Assembly: GCA_022925895.1 (NCBI GenBank)
Contig: JAKSYS010000041.1
Span: 62,001 to 126,000, forward strand
Source of the DNA: Fragilaria crotonensis
Taxonomy: Eukaryota > Bacillariophyta > Fragilariophyceae > Fragilariales > Fragilariaceae
Direction: 5' to 3'
Length of the DNA stretch: 64,000 nt
Shown here: positions 43,802-55,500 of the stretch, piece after piece
How the letters are laid out: every line of letters starts with the position of its first letter
Position numbering within the stretch: position 1 is the stretch's first letter
Position numbers and translations under genes: made by a program
Notes under the pieces: model-generated
What the model was told of the DNA's origin: nothing
What the model saw: the letters and a program-made list of their open reading frames with translations, nothing else
The model's database searches: none

Positions 43802-45924
43802 TGATGCCATTGGTGGACAATGCCTAACACGCTCTTTGTGCTCTTACACCGAACAAACAAAATCTGGTGCTACAAGAGTCGATGGTGCATTACTGGGTCA
43901 GCCCGCGAGTTAGCATGCCTGTGAGAGATCTATCGACGAAGACTGTCAATTTCCGGCCTCGTGACTTGGTTTTCGCCACCATCTCTACGTCTCTCCTGTT
44001 CCTGCAATTTGCTCTTTCGTCGTCATTGACAGTCCTTTTCTTTACTATGTCGGCCCACGTTTCTTAAATGCATTCCTTTAGTGTTTCTGTGATCATACCG
44101 TCACTCATTCCGGTCTGCATGCCTCCGTAGATCTGTCTCTTCCAACACTATAGGCGCGTATGGAAATTTAAATGTTTCCCGATGAACCAATTTGCATTAT
44201 TCCATGGATCAATGGCCATCTCACAGGGTCCGTTCAAGAAGCATCCTTCGATAAAACAACAGTCACTGCTAGCAAATGGTCTGCGGTCTCCATGAATATG
44301 ATGGGAAAAATCGCAAGCAGTGCTGCACGAAGAGTATCCTTGCTCAACGATCTTGACGAGGAAACGCACACAAAAAAATCAACTCCCAACACTATTTGTC
44401 TTGGCATTTGAGACGCATATATGATGACCAAGTCCAATGTGTTGCAACGATACAGGATTCAATAGAAGAATCCGCATCGCGGATCCATCGACTACCATCT
44501 CCCAGCATGTACCAAACGAATGCTGGAACAGTTCAGCACGACCCGACGCATGATGAACGTGTCTCAAGACAAACCGTGTGATGTTTATGGGACGGCATCA
44601 TGCAGTGGAAAAGTGCTCATGGACAAGCTTTGAACTCATTGCTCCCAAGCTCCCAAAGCGCAGCTGAGGTTTTGCTGCTCAGAACCCGAAAGGATCGAAA
44701 CGGTTGCGGTACGTTCGTTCTTCAGAACTGCCTTCGAATAGACCTATCATCGTCGTATACATGCATAGACCGAGTTGAGCACAAACGTATGCAACATGCA
44801 ACTGTTCGGATGACGGTCGATGGAGTGAGTCATCAAGCCACGAATCTACTATTCCGAGTTCCGAATTCCGAGTTCCGAGTTCCGAGCACAAAGTACTCGG
44901 AGTACATTAGTATCATAGATGCGCACGTCGACCAGGATACTAGTCTTATGCATGTGACGCATACCGCCGAAAAAAAGAGAAATGTTGATGCGGCTGCGTC
45001 ATGCATAGTTTCCACATGCAAGATGGATGCAATGCCATTGGACAGGGAAAGAAAGGGTTCAAGATGGATGCAATGCCATTGGACAGAGGTAATACATGGA
45101 AGGAAACCGTGCGCGCTCCCTGCGGAGGTCTTGTTGCTTTCGTAAGAGTACTCGTACATAGTAGGTCTTGAGGCTTGAGGTGATCGTTCTATGATATTAT
45201 GCATATATATAAACAAACGTACATATACATACATATTATTTTGCGGAATCCCAACTTCAACTGCAGAATTCAGTGTACCAAGTACTCAGGTAGAGTTTGG
45301 TAGTACGGAGTACTTGAGTACTAATTCCCCATAAAAAAATGGTACTCCGAGTACGGTACTAAGTACTCGATTATACTCGTGAAGAAAGTGCGAAGGGAGC
45401 AAAGAACATCAAATTATATATTGGATAATGCACGTTCGTTTGTTCTTTTGGGCGTCGGCCAAATATCACGTATCGTTTTCTTCCCGGAAGTCTTAACACA
45501 CTTTGGTAAGCAGTATCTGCCATAAACTTCAATACGGTAGCCGATTGGCACCTAAGTAACTGATCCATGTGCTTGAGAGATGAGAGTCTAAGACGGCGAA
45601 CCTTTTCGCATGTTGCTCGTTGACGCAAACGCACCTGCTGCCTGGGGGTTCGGAATATCTTAGGAAAGTCCGTTGTCGGAGTATTAGTATCGAGAGTGCA
45701 CAAAATTCAGTGGTATGGACCGTCCTACTAGTACTATTGATTATGTCGAATCTACATCAAGAATCCCGGAGGATAAAGAACCCCGTGGAAGTTGTTGCAC
45801 CAAAACATCTCCCTTTCATCAGCAGGGACATTTATCAAAGCCATTTCGACATCAACTCATCTGAATTTCATTGAGCAGTGTAATCAGTTTTTCTCATCAC
45901 ACTCCTGCTGAGCTGTACGCAACA
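43802..45924. other. region between receptor copies, no firm gene
   Basis: Small plus-strand frames (43867-44067 with a hydrophobic stretch; 44172-44411 and 44396-44581, Ser/Asp-rich) might be pieces of one decayed gene, but no domain is recognised. There is a 26-bp direct repeat (ATGGATGCAATGCCATTGGA plus CAG) at about 45021 and 45063, a short TTCCGAG(T) repeat at 44848-44886, and GTAC dyads at 44892-44905 and 45300-45370. Confidence 0.4.
44892..44905. promoter_or_regulatory. AGTACTCGGAGTAC dyad
   Basis: The same word as at 8924-8937, about 1 kb upstream of receptor copy B. Further GTAC dyads cluster at 45300-45370, nearer the gene. Function unknown. Confidence 0.25.
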
Positions 45925-47016
45925 ATGGGACTCATGACCCTGAGTGAAGAGATTGCTGTGTCTGTAGCAACAGTGATTGGTGCGACGCTCTCATTATCTG
46001 GTTCAATTTGTATTATCTGGAACATTATTTGGCGACGAAAGTACAAACAGGATACGTACCACCGACTACTGTTGGGCATTTGTTCCTTGAATGTGTTGGG
46101 TGCCGTCGGGTGGCTCATGGCGCCCTTTGCTCCACCGAAGGCCACAACTCCGAGATATTTACCTATTGGCAACATAGCTAGCTGTACGTCGCAGGCCTTC
46201 CTGATCCAAACAGGCGTCGGTTTCATGATCTACAATGCGTGCCTCAGTATCTACTACGTCTTGATGGTCAGGTACAATGTATCCAAGAAACGGATGATTT
46301 GGCGAGAAAAGATCATGCATGCTGTGGCGATTGTATGGGGTATTGGATCCGCCATCATACCTGTCCCGTTGGAGATCTTCAACGAACTTGGACTGGGGAG
46401 TGGATGCTGGATACATCAAACTCCGATCGATTGTGGGACGGAAGTCAATCCCGTCCCATGCGAACGAGGCGGGAACATTGACACAACAGCGGCGGGCGCC
46501 ATTCTAACAGGAGTTCCAGCCGTTTCTTCAATTTTGATTGTTCTCTTCTGCAACGCTTTGCTCTATATTACGGTTCGGGGGAAGGAAGTGGAATCTAGTC
46601 GATTCTCCGACGTTGTGGCATCCCGAAGGAGCAGCCGCATGCGAGAGCGAACCAAGGAAATCGCTGCACAAGCTACGTGGTATGTTATCATCTTCACTTG
46701 GTGCCATATTTGGGAAATGCTTTTTGCACTCCTACACCAAATGGATGTCATCAGCAGTGAGAATGAATCGAACTTTACTGCGCTGATTTTTGTGGGACAG
46801 TTTTTCGCCGCATCTAATGGGCTTGGCTTCCTTATGGTCTATGTGCGGCCTCGCTTTCTCCGACTCCGCAAACGAAATGTCTCATGTATCAAGGCCATTT
46901 ATATCGCCGTATCGTTCCGAGAAACGCCGCATTCCGCCATGAGAGCCTCACAAAGACAGTACGGTGAGAGTGGAACTGGAAGCGCAAGCAGCACTAATAA
47001 TGATAGCGAACATTGA
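45925..47016 (+). CDS. seven-transmembrane GPCR-like protein, copy B (intact)
   Basis: 363 residues from ATG 45925 (MGLMTLSEEIAV), chosen because it matches the start of copy A; upstream codons are not conserved. Seven hydrophobic segments lie at about 8-32, 42-62, 82-108, 119-139, 175-200, 233-255 and 266-290. The loop between helices 4 and 5 has several Cys and is N-glycosylatable or disulfide-bonded. The loop between 5 and 6 is basic (SRRSSRMRERTKE). The C-terminal tail is Ser/Asn-rich. Overall shape recalls the cAMP-receptor/Git3-like GPCR group, though no diagnostic motif is decisive. A plasma-membrane receptor is the best guess; the ligand is unknown. Confidence 0.7.
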   Translation: MGLMTLSEEIAVSVATVIGATLSLSGSICIIWNIIWRRKYKQDTYHRLLLGICSLNVLGAVGWLMAPFAPPKATTPRYLPIGNIASCTSQAFLIQTGVGFMIYNACLSIYYVLMVRYNVSKKRMIWREKIMHAVAIVWGIGSAIIPVPLEIFNELGLGSGCWIHQTPIDCGTEVNPVPCERGGNIDTTAAGAILTGVPAVSSILIVLFCNALLYITVRGKEVESSRFSDVVASRRSSRMRERTKEIAAQATWYVIIFTWCHIWEMLFALLHQMDVISSENESNFTALIFVGQFFAASNGLGFLMVYVRPRFLRLRKRNVSCIKAIYIAVSFRETPHSAMRASQRQYGESGTGSASSTNNDSEH

Positions 47017-47314
47017 TGGCGACATTGGAGGTCAACGCCAAACGTGTCGTTCGTGCTCTCGCATAATTTTTGTGGATTTCCACCCAACAAAAGATATTGG
47101 TGCTACAACTGCCGATATTACATTACTCAATCGGTACGCAGCCACTTTCAATCCCTGTGCGAGGTTAATCGAGGGGTGTCATTGCCGTTCCAATCAATAG
47201 AAGATTTGCCACCCCTGTGGCTTTTGTTTCGAGCGCAAGGACGAGAATCCGCGTAAGGAGTTCTGCCGATAGCCATATGCATTTGTGATCTGAGGCCAAA
47301 CTCGTATTTCTGTC

Positions 47315-47477
47315 CTACTTCGCCACAAACTCAACGTCATAGTTGCGATCTACTTCCGCTCGCACGGGCGCATTGAAGGAGAGGTTGGCCTTGTTGAGGA
47401 ACTCCGTCTCCTCCTTCGGATCCTTTGGAGAGTCTGCGGATGTATCTCCCACGGAGCTTGATTGCTGTACTCTACTG
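47315..47477 (-). CDS. possible 3' terminal exon of an unknown gene
   Basis: The minus strand carries an open, protein-like frame of about 53 codons ending in NLSFNAPVRAEVDRNYDVEF and a final VAK before a stop at 47317-47315. It is preceded by charged residues (SPKDPKEETEFL). An acceptor-like TACAG lies near 47466. No upstream exon was found, so this may be a gene fragment copied by duplication. Confidence 0.3.
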
Positions 47478-47479
47478 GA

Positions 47480-48420
47480 ATTTGATTATAGTAGAGAGAG
47501 AGTAACTGTGCGGAGCTGTACTATAGTTTATGCCACACATGGTGTGATGTTGTGGTGGTATCCACAGTGGGAGTACACTGGTTTAGTGACGCTGACCCGG
47601 CGTCATATTGTGAGTGCTGATTGCTGATCCTTAGCGACATATGGAGACCCACAGTCAGAACGAACACGAGGGACTCGTCTTCTAGCACAGTCAAATGGTC
47701 GATAAAGATCACTCTATAGCGTTATCCCTTCTTTGCTGCTAGAAAGTAGTTTTGCCCGTTTCGAGAAAAGGCTTCCCGGAGGATGCACTACCTGGTACAA
47801 GCCGCGACCAAGATTGCTGTTTTGGGAATGCTCAAGCTCTGTGGACAACGTATAGGATGACCTCAAACCTCAACCAATCGAGTGGATTTCATCAAGTCTT
47901 GGAAAAAAGTTTTGCGCGCACACAAACTTCACAGTATCCGTCGAGTACAATACTTGTACCGCATTGTGCGTCCGCAAAGTTCGGCGCGCGCGCATGTAAA
48001 AAGTGGCTACTGTTGCAAAAGTGCAAGTGCATAGTAGTACTACAGTCATACTACAGTAGAATCCACAACCGGTGGGTACTGGGGTACTAGGTACTACCCT
48101 GAAAACCAGTACATACATCATTTTTTTGACGATGGCAACAGGTTGGAATGACATTGACACTAGCAGCCCATTGCATAGAGAAGCTTTGGCTTGTGACATC
48201 TTTTCTTCACACCTTGCTCTTTACATGGAAGCAAACAAACCTTCAGTGGCAGTTGGCTGCTGCACGCAGTGCTGATGTTTTGTCCTGGGTTTCCGCGGCA
48301 ACGACAAAGTGATCAGGCCCCACAATATCTTACATGTGATGTCGGTTTTACAATTCTACATTTAATGTGACTACAATGAATTTTGTCTTGGTCTTTTGAT
48401 TGCATGGATGCGGCTCCTGG
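47480..48420. other. intergenic, no supported gene
   Basis: No convincing frame on either strand. GTAC words occur near 47945-48110. Nothing else is supported. Confidence 0.45.
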
Positions 48421-48429
48421 CTGGGCCTG

Positions 48430-49830
48430 GTTTAGGAAGCACCTAGAGTTTATTCCAGCCGCGCATGATGGATACGCCCATCATCCCGGATGTTCGTGTG
48501 GACTTGAACGGCTTGAGTCAATCATATTGATGGGCAGCATTTTGATTTGACCAAGAAGAAATAAAAAGGATTGTGAGCTTGATGCCCTTCCTGGTGGATA
48601 TAAGCAGAACACAAAAAAGAGACAGAGTGCATCTTCTGGAAGTATAATAGGCAAGCACTCTTCTGTAGGAGGCTCTGTTACCTCAACCGGCCGGTGGTGC
48701 AATCTACACAAAGAGTTTGGACAATCTACACGAAGCCCTTTATCAAGAATATTTGGGCTTATGCTACATTTGATTGTTTCAAGGGTCAGTCCAAAGGTGA
48801 ATTCCATCCTCGTTTGACGCAGGAGCATTGTTTCGACCAGTACTATCTGGAGTGCTTCGTGCGGAAGGGTGCAGATGCCGAGCTGAGAATTGTCGCAGTG
48901 ATCAACGCAAAAAATATGAGTCGTCAACCCACACATTTTGAATGCTTGCTTGCAGTACAATCGACACAAAAAGCCTCAGCAGAAATTGGAAAGGCCAGAA
49001 GGTTTAGGTATCAGATGCATTTGTGCTTATGATGACAGATGAGGTCATGGCTACATCTTCCAGCATTTCAATCTGGAAAACATCTGGCGCAACCATAAAA
49101 TTGCATGCGACGACAGAAAAGTGACTGACTTGGCCTACCCAACAACAAAGTGCTGGACAGTATCTAAGTTCAAAAAGCTACCGGGACAAGAGCTGCTGCC
49201 AGACAGACAGGGTTATTTCAATGCTACGTAGAGTCCTATGCAAACCTGCTGTGTTGAGTGGGGATACTACAAGAAGGTAGTTCAACACTGGGCATACATT
49301 GATAACAGAAAAGAAAGGAAAATTGTGACTTGCATAAGAGGAGGCAACCAAATCTTTGAGTACTTTGAGCTATCGCCACCGACAATTGAAGAGTATCTCA
49401 GCAGAAAGACTCCAGAATTGTATTGCTGTTGCATAGTCCAGCAAAATTGAATCGACACTTTTCCAATTTTGGGAATGTAACTGGCTGATGAGGCAACTGT
49501 GAATCCAAGCCTAGTATATGTGCTAAGAACAAGAACCCTAGGAAACGCAAGGAAAGGTGGAAAGCAGAGGTGTCTCTCAAACGCCAGTAAGAAGTCGAAT
49601 TTTGCAGCGAGGGTCCAGCACCTTGTCGATTCGACACCTCCTCGTCCATTCAACACCTTCTTGCTTGTTTCTGAAAATGAACTTCAGACAATCTCCTCTA
49701 CAAACGACGTTGCTGCAGCAACTATTGCTGACAGCACCGACGATCAGGAAAGTCAACGTGAATTCTTCTTTCCGGAACTCATCAGTTCAGCCAGGTGGAC
49801 GAATTATGATCTTGTGCAGTCTGGCTGATT
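48430..49830 (+). pseudogene. decayed ORF cluster, probable mobile-element relic of unknown family
   Basis: Plus-strand fragments in different frames have protein-like composition: 48694-49032 (NIWAYATFDCFKGQSKGEFH), 49238-49450 (GGNQIFEYFELSPPTIEEYL then SRKTPELYCC) and 49499-49828 (Ser/Asp-rich tail with FPELI). They follow one another without a start or splice pattern, which suggests one gene broken by shifts. I do not recognise the family. The location next to a hAT relic points to transposon origin. Confidence 0.4.
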
Positions 49831-50339
49831 GGTGCAGATGACCATGATGCCACTTGAAGAGCACTTGTTGCATCCGGCACACTGGAAGCTCCTTAGTAAG
49901 CATACATGCACATGCCAATGGTGCTTGATGATCTGACTGGCAAGCTTAATCAAGATTATCCTTTGTTCAAGTCACATGCAGATCCTGGTAGAATTATTCT
50001 GTCAGAACAGATCTCCTTGGTGCAACGAGAAGCTCTGTTTGAGCAAGGACTGATCACAATGAAGGGCTAACAAATGCTACAAGTGTCCAACCCGAAATGG
50101 ATGCTCTGTGTGGACCATTCTTTAAGTCTGCCACCTTCTCTTGAGGTGGAAATTGTACAGGAGAAACTGAAATAACAACAAAGAACAATCAAACATGCCA
50201 TTCAAGGGCACACTTCACAAGGAGAAGATATTGTGAGTTGCTTGACCAACACTAGGGTTTGATCAGAGCTTGGATCAGCAATGTAATGCTTGAATTCAGG
50301 GTTATCTTTCAAAACAAGTCAATTTTATCTCTCGATTCA

Positions 50340-51090
50340 ACAAAGGTCATTCCATCATGATGAAGCATAATGGTGACGCTGTCAAACTTTTTCATTGTGT
50401 TGCATGCTCTTCATAAGACATCAACTTCCAAGTGGTTTGGGAACAGGGACAGGAGTTCAACAATTAAGCTGAGCTGGGTCTTGATCTTCAAGAATCTCTG
50501 TATCATGTTGTCACAAATAGCAGTATACTAATCTGTCAAGTCACGTAGCTGTGATGCTATTTTAGGGTACACGCCTTCTTCATCAATTTGCTCACCTGCT
50601 TAGACAATAATGTTAGAACAAGCAACTACAAATGATGAGGTCAATGCTGAATACACGCTTGCTTACCTTAGCAATTGTTGAACTCAATCCGGGTTGTTCC
50701 GCAATCCAACGCCGCACGGCCAGGTTGAATTTGTGGCTTGCACATCCAAGCAATGGTGGCACATTTAGAAGTCTGGCCACACAGCATGCTCTGGTTCACA
50801 GAGCAGTTATCGCCGACAAGACAAACTATATCAGCACATTGCTTACCATAGGACAGCAAAACCTTTGATAGATGTTCAACGTGATCTGAATGCTTGCATT
50901 CCTTTCATTCCATCGGCAAGCAATGGTTGCATACTTAGCATTGTTTGGCAAGCCGTTTCCTTGCCATTGACCACTTTCATGTGTGACGTGACGCAGCAAT
51001 ACCAACGTAGTGATGCGTTCCCTCGGTCCAACCATCAAGGACCACAGCAAATCTTGAAGGAATATCTTTTTTGTATGGTTTCCATATGGA
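50340..51090 (-). pseudogene. hAT-type transposase relic with a retained intron
   Basis: On minus, pieces appear in hAT order: FAVVLDGWTEGTHHYVGIAA near 51050-50995, QPLLADGMKG, SYGKQCADIVCLVGDNCSVN near 50850-50790, and LLGCASHKFNLAVRRWIAEQ near 50740-50690. A 71-bp GT-AG intron follows (50666-50596), then KLMKKACTLK, IASQLRDLTD, and the C-terminal MLHHDGMTFVESRDK near 50350. The DGW and DNC/N blocks hold catalytic-region residues of BED-type hAT transposases known from oomycetes and other eukaryotes. At least five frame breaks and stops make it inactive. Confidence 0.65.
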
Positions 51091-51288
51091 AAGGGCTCGT
51101 GATAGAGACAGAGTACAAGTAGCATTAGAGCATTGGCGCACTACTAGCACACTAGCACACTATTCCAGTACTGTGAAATGCACTGTGATGTTGTACCGGC
51201 AGAGTCACACATTAAGAATGCCGATGATGCGACAACAATGGAGTACATGTAGTGCGCTTCAGAGGTACCGGTTGTCATCATTGTAATC

Positions 51289-52317
51289 ATGAGAATCTGT
51301 TCGTTGTACGCTATCTTTGCCCTTGTACCGGCGACGGCATCATCGTTAAATACAGTAAGAAACATCGCAATTGTCGGAGGCACTCATGGCAATGAATACA
51401 CCGGCGTATGGTGCATTAGGGAGTTGGATGCTGCTCCCCTGACTTGCTATCCATCCTTACACATCAAGACGCTGTTAGGAAACCCTGAAGCTCATTTTCA
51501 GAACAAACGCTTTATTGATGACGACCTCAATCGACAATTCACTGCTCAAAAGCTAATGGAGCAGACTAATACGGTCGAAGCCCGAAGGGCTCGCGAACTC
51601 AATCAGCTCTTGGGTCCAAAGTCAAACCCCAAAACCGATGTCATTATCGACCTTCATACCACTACAACTAACATGGGAACTACATTGATTGTTCCCGCTG
51701 GCGATTCCTTCATGACGCAGGCAGCTGCCTATGTTGTATCCAAATTTCCAGAAGCTCGCATCTTGGTCCACAATCTTGGCGATCGCGACCAACGTCCGAA
51801 TTTGTGTTCGACGGCTCGTCACGGCCTTACCATTGAAGTGGGACCCGTCCCGCAGGGCGTACTGCGACATGATGCCGTGGAGAACACGAAACGGGCGTTG
51901 CATGCGTTTCTCGAATTTCTGGAACGCACCAATCACGGGGATGGAGCAACAGTCTTGGCAGAACTGAAAGAAGTTTATCCCTCAGGCCACGTCCCGTGTT
52001 TTCAGTCGGCATCTGCCAAACATCCGGGAGAACTTTCGGGACGAATCAAATGGCCATCATGCGCGTACAATATTAACTTTCCAGCCTACATGGTCCACAA
52101 GTCGATTCAAGATCGTGACTTTTGTATGATTCGAACCGGTGATCCTCTCTTCGTTGGAAGGGATGGAAGTGTTATCACATACAATGGTTCGCATGGCGAC
52201 GAGGTGTATCTCATGTTTGTGAATGAAGGTGGATACTATTACGCAAGCAGTGGAACTGGAATTGGAGTGGCTGTTCCTAAAACTTTTGATTTGTTGACTG
52301 GTCACTTTTCCAATTGA
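51289..52317 (+). CDS. aspartoacylase family zinc hydrolase with N-terminal signal
   Basis: 342 residues, one exon, ATG 51289. It closely follows the animal aspartoacylase pattern: AIVGGTHGNEYTGV (zinc His and Glu, about residues 27-40), DDDLNRQF (substrate-binding Asn-Arg), VIIDLHTTTTNMGTTL (third zinc ligand His), GLTIEVGPVPQGVLR (catalytic Glu), and a C-terminal beta domain with FVNEGGYYYASSG. ASPA cleaves N-acetyl-aspartate to acetate and aspartate; related ACY3 acts on mercapturates. Residues 1-19 are hydrophobic (ICSLYAIFALVPATASS), so this copy may be secreted or organelle-directed, unlike the cytosolic animal enzyme. The two neighbours are unrelated. Confidence 0.85.
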   Translation: MRICSLYAIFALVPATASSLNTVRNIAIVGGTHGNEYTGVWCIRELDAAPLTCYPSLHIKTLLGNPEAHFQNKRFIDDDLNRQFTAQKLMEQTNTVEARRARELNQLLGPKSNPKTDVIIDLHTTTTNMGTTLIVPAGDSFMTQAAAYVVSKFPEARILVHNLGDRDQRPNLCSTARHGLTIEVGPVPQGVLRHDAVENTKRALHAFLEFLERTNHGDGATVLAELKEVYPSGHVPCFQSASAKHPGELSGRIKWPSCAYNINFPAYMVHKSIQDRDFCMIRTGDPLFVGRDGSVITYNGSHGDEVYLMFVNEGGYYYASSGTGIGVAVPKTFDLLTGHFSN

Positions 52318-52502
52318 CCAAGTCACGTAAGACTTAATTACAGTAGATTGATGTATCAATTCGTCGTAGTTCGTCTCTTTGTTGCTTGATTCTAGCCTCC
52401 TTTCATGAGTTGGGCAAGGCATCGCTATATCTGTGCCGTTAAACGTGCAGGCATTGTATCATATCACGCGTACAGCCGGGATGAAGACTTCATTGCTTAC
52501 CA

Positions 52503-55500
52503 TCAGGAACGACTGCTCTTCTTCTTTCGCGGCGAGGCATCCCTTTTCTGAACGAGAAAGTGCTCTATAGTGTCGTCCTGCTTTTTAACGATGACACGAT
52601 CCCGCTCCTTTCTATGGGTGCGTGACCGTTCCACAGGTTGATCGACACCGTCCCCCTTCACATGAGGTGAATCGCTTACTCTGCTAGATGGCCGGGAGCT
52701 GGACTTACTGGTTCTCTGGCGAACGGGGGGTTCTTCGTCATCAGCCCCTCTGGGGCGATTGGTGGAGGACCTCGACTTCCTCCTTTCAGAAGACCCGTCC
52801 AGAGCGACGTCATCTTTTCTATGTGAACTTTTGGTATGTCTCCGATCGCCTTTTGGAAGCACATCGCCGGCATATTTCGGGACGCTTGCAGATCGCTTCT
52901 TCCGCACCTTCTTGGGTTCGTCGACACCTAGACCGTCGTCGTCAATCGAACCCCATCCATCGGAGGATCGGCGTTCCGTAATGACGAGACTAGCCGCAAG
53001 GGGTGCGGTGGCATCTCCATCGGGTTTGAGTCGCGTCGTGCCAGGCAAGCGCGCTGACTCAGTGGACCGAGCAGTCGACGAACCTTTTCGTTCTCCAACC
53101 GATCCTGGTTTTCGATCGCCTTTTGAAAGCGTATCTCCGGCATATTTCGGGACGCTAGCAGATCGCCTTCTTTGCTCCTTCTTGGGTTCGATGACGCCTT
53201 CCACGTCATCATCGAGTGAACCCCATCCATCGGACGATCGGCGCTCCAAACTCAAGAGGCCAGCCGTAGGGGATGCAGAAGCTTCGGTGTCGGGGTTGCG
53301 ACGAGTCGTTCCAAGGCGGCCAGGCACCTCATTGGAACCGCGGAGTCGAGGAGCAGGAATAAGCCCTTTCCCTTCGTCGAGCGAACCCAGCGAAGTTCGC
53401 CGCACAGTTCGTTGCTCCATCAGAAGGCCGTTGGCGTCTTCTAAGTCCTCCAGTTTGGTATGATTGTTTTTCTTCGAGATGAGCGAGGAAAAGAAACCTT
53501 TCTTCTTCGTTTTAACTCTTGTCTCGGACGGATCAGTATCATCAAAAGCAAATGAACTAGAAGTTTCGGCGGTTGCTCCGGTACCAGTGGACGAAGCACC
53601 TTGTCGTGAGCCATCGGACGCCTTGCTCACCGGCAAACTATTGCTTCTTGTTTGGTCAAGCACAGGACTTCCAATGCTCTGCAAGGGCGCATCCTGCCCG
53701 ATGCCATCCAGTTTTCTGTTCGAGTTCGCAGCAGCAGCAGCAGCCAGAGACCGTGCTTCAAGGGCTTTTAGAGCTGTGTTTTCGTGCTTGTCAGTGACAT
53801 CGCCGAGGCTATTTCTTGATACTGCCTCATGCTTCGGTCTACGCCACGGCTTCAACTCATTTGAAAGTGCACCCTTAGAGTCGTCAAGTAATGTCCCATC
53901 ACTAGACCGCGAACTCTTGTTCTTGTCGTCGGAAACAGTTGTTTCCATTGTTGATGGGCGCCGTCTATCCTTGTCCCCGTTGCGAACTCTCTCAATCTCA
54001 CCGGCATTGTTTGTTCCCCGTTTGTTTTTGGTATCAAGAGCACCACTGCTCTCGCGGACACCGCTCTCGGCGTGTCGGTCTGAGGATCTTCGACTCGATT
54101 TATGACGCCTACGCTCCGATTCCTCTTTTGCTTGTTCATCATCAATTCCACCACCTTCATCGTCAACTCTGGATCGGGTAGGTCGGCGGCTGCTGCGCTC
54201 TTTGTCACGACTCTTGTCAACGAGTTCTTCATTGTCGCCACGCGAGGGTCGGTTTGATTTACGCCTTCGTTCACTATCGCCTTCCAATTCAGTCTTCTTG
54301 GAGCTTGATCTTTCCGATCGCGGGTGCGATTCGTTCGACGCCTTCGCATCATTCACGGGCTTTTCAGAATCTTTCGTGCCCTCTCGTTTTGAGACAGAGC
54401 GCCGCCTTTCACGATCAGCTTTCCTTCTCGTCTCTTCTTCTTGCATTTTCACATCATCGGCATCTACAGGCGCCGATGCATTGCGACTGGACTTTCGTTC
54501 GTCAGGCCTTCGTCGTCTCGGTTTCATTTCGGCGTCTATTGATGTCGTTTCAAGGCCACTTTTCTTGCTTTCTTCCAATGTTCGTCGTCGCTCGGCGTTC
54601 TTCGGTGCCGATTCCCTGCGACTGGGTTGGTGTACGTCAGATTTCCGTCGTCTCTCAGTCACCTCACGCTTGCCTTCGACATTGGATATCGGAGAGGAAA
54701 TTTTCTTTGATCCTCTCGACTTCCTTTGTCTGCTGTCCGGCGACAAAAGGTCAGACGGCTGTTTTGCTTTCGTCAACGCCAAAATCTCGTCTCGCAACTT
54801 TTGTTGTGAAACGGTATGAAGCTCTTCGTGAGCATGTGGAAACAACGATGTGCGCTCCTCGGCATCTAGCTTTCCTTGCACTTTCTGGGCGATGAGATCA
54901 TGATCAAAATCGTCGTCCGCTTCGTCGTGTGACCGATCTCCCTGCAGGCTCGCAGAGCAAACAGTAGCAGCGCCATCCTTCCACAAGCCATCAAAATTGT
55001 CCCTAGGGATGTGACGATCAAGCGATCGTTCAAATCCTGCCGGAACCGTGTACAATGGGTCATCTTCCTCAGATTCGCCACCGTCGCTGTCTTCTTTGGC
55101 TAACGCGCTTAGCATAGTAATGGCACCGGGAGGCATAGCGCCCAGCGCCGAGCCTCGGTGCAAGTGTTTTTGTTGTCGCCAAGGCCGTAACTCTTTCGTG
55201 GCGACCTCTTCCGGATTTAACATTGTGTTGATAGATTTTCCCAAACTCAGGTCCATGCGTTGCATCAAGAGGCGCTTTTGCTCGGCTGGCGGGATGCTAG
55301 CAGAAATGAGTGACATATCGGCCATCGATTTATCATCTGGATCAGGATTCATATATGCCTTGAGCTCTTCTTCCAAGGCTGCTTCCTTGCCCATCGATAG
55401 AAATGCCCCCAAGCCAAATTTCTCAGATTCCTCGTCAATTTCATGATCAAGTTCGGAATCGGCTTCACTTCCGTTGTCAGCCTCATCAATGTCATCGTCA

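Noticed and set aside
44172..44581. Independent gene between the receptor copies
   Set aside because: Two short overlapping frames with no domain, start context or splice signals; kept only as a note on the region.
53464..54105. Long plus-strand frames opposite the 52503-56132 gene
   Set aside because: They are antisense shadows of a low-complexity, Arg/Ser-rich gene; codon bias and lack of domains favour the minus-strand frame.
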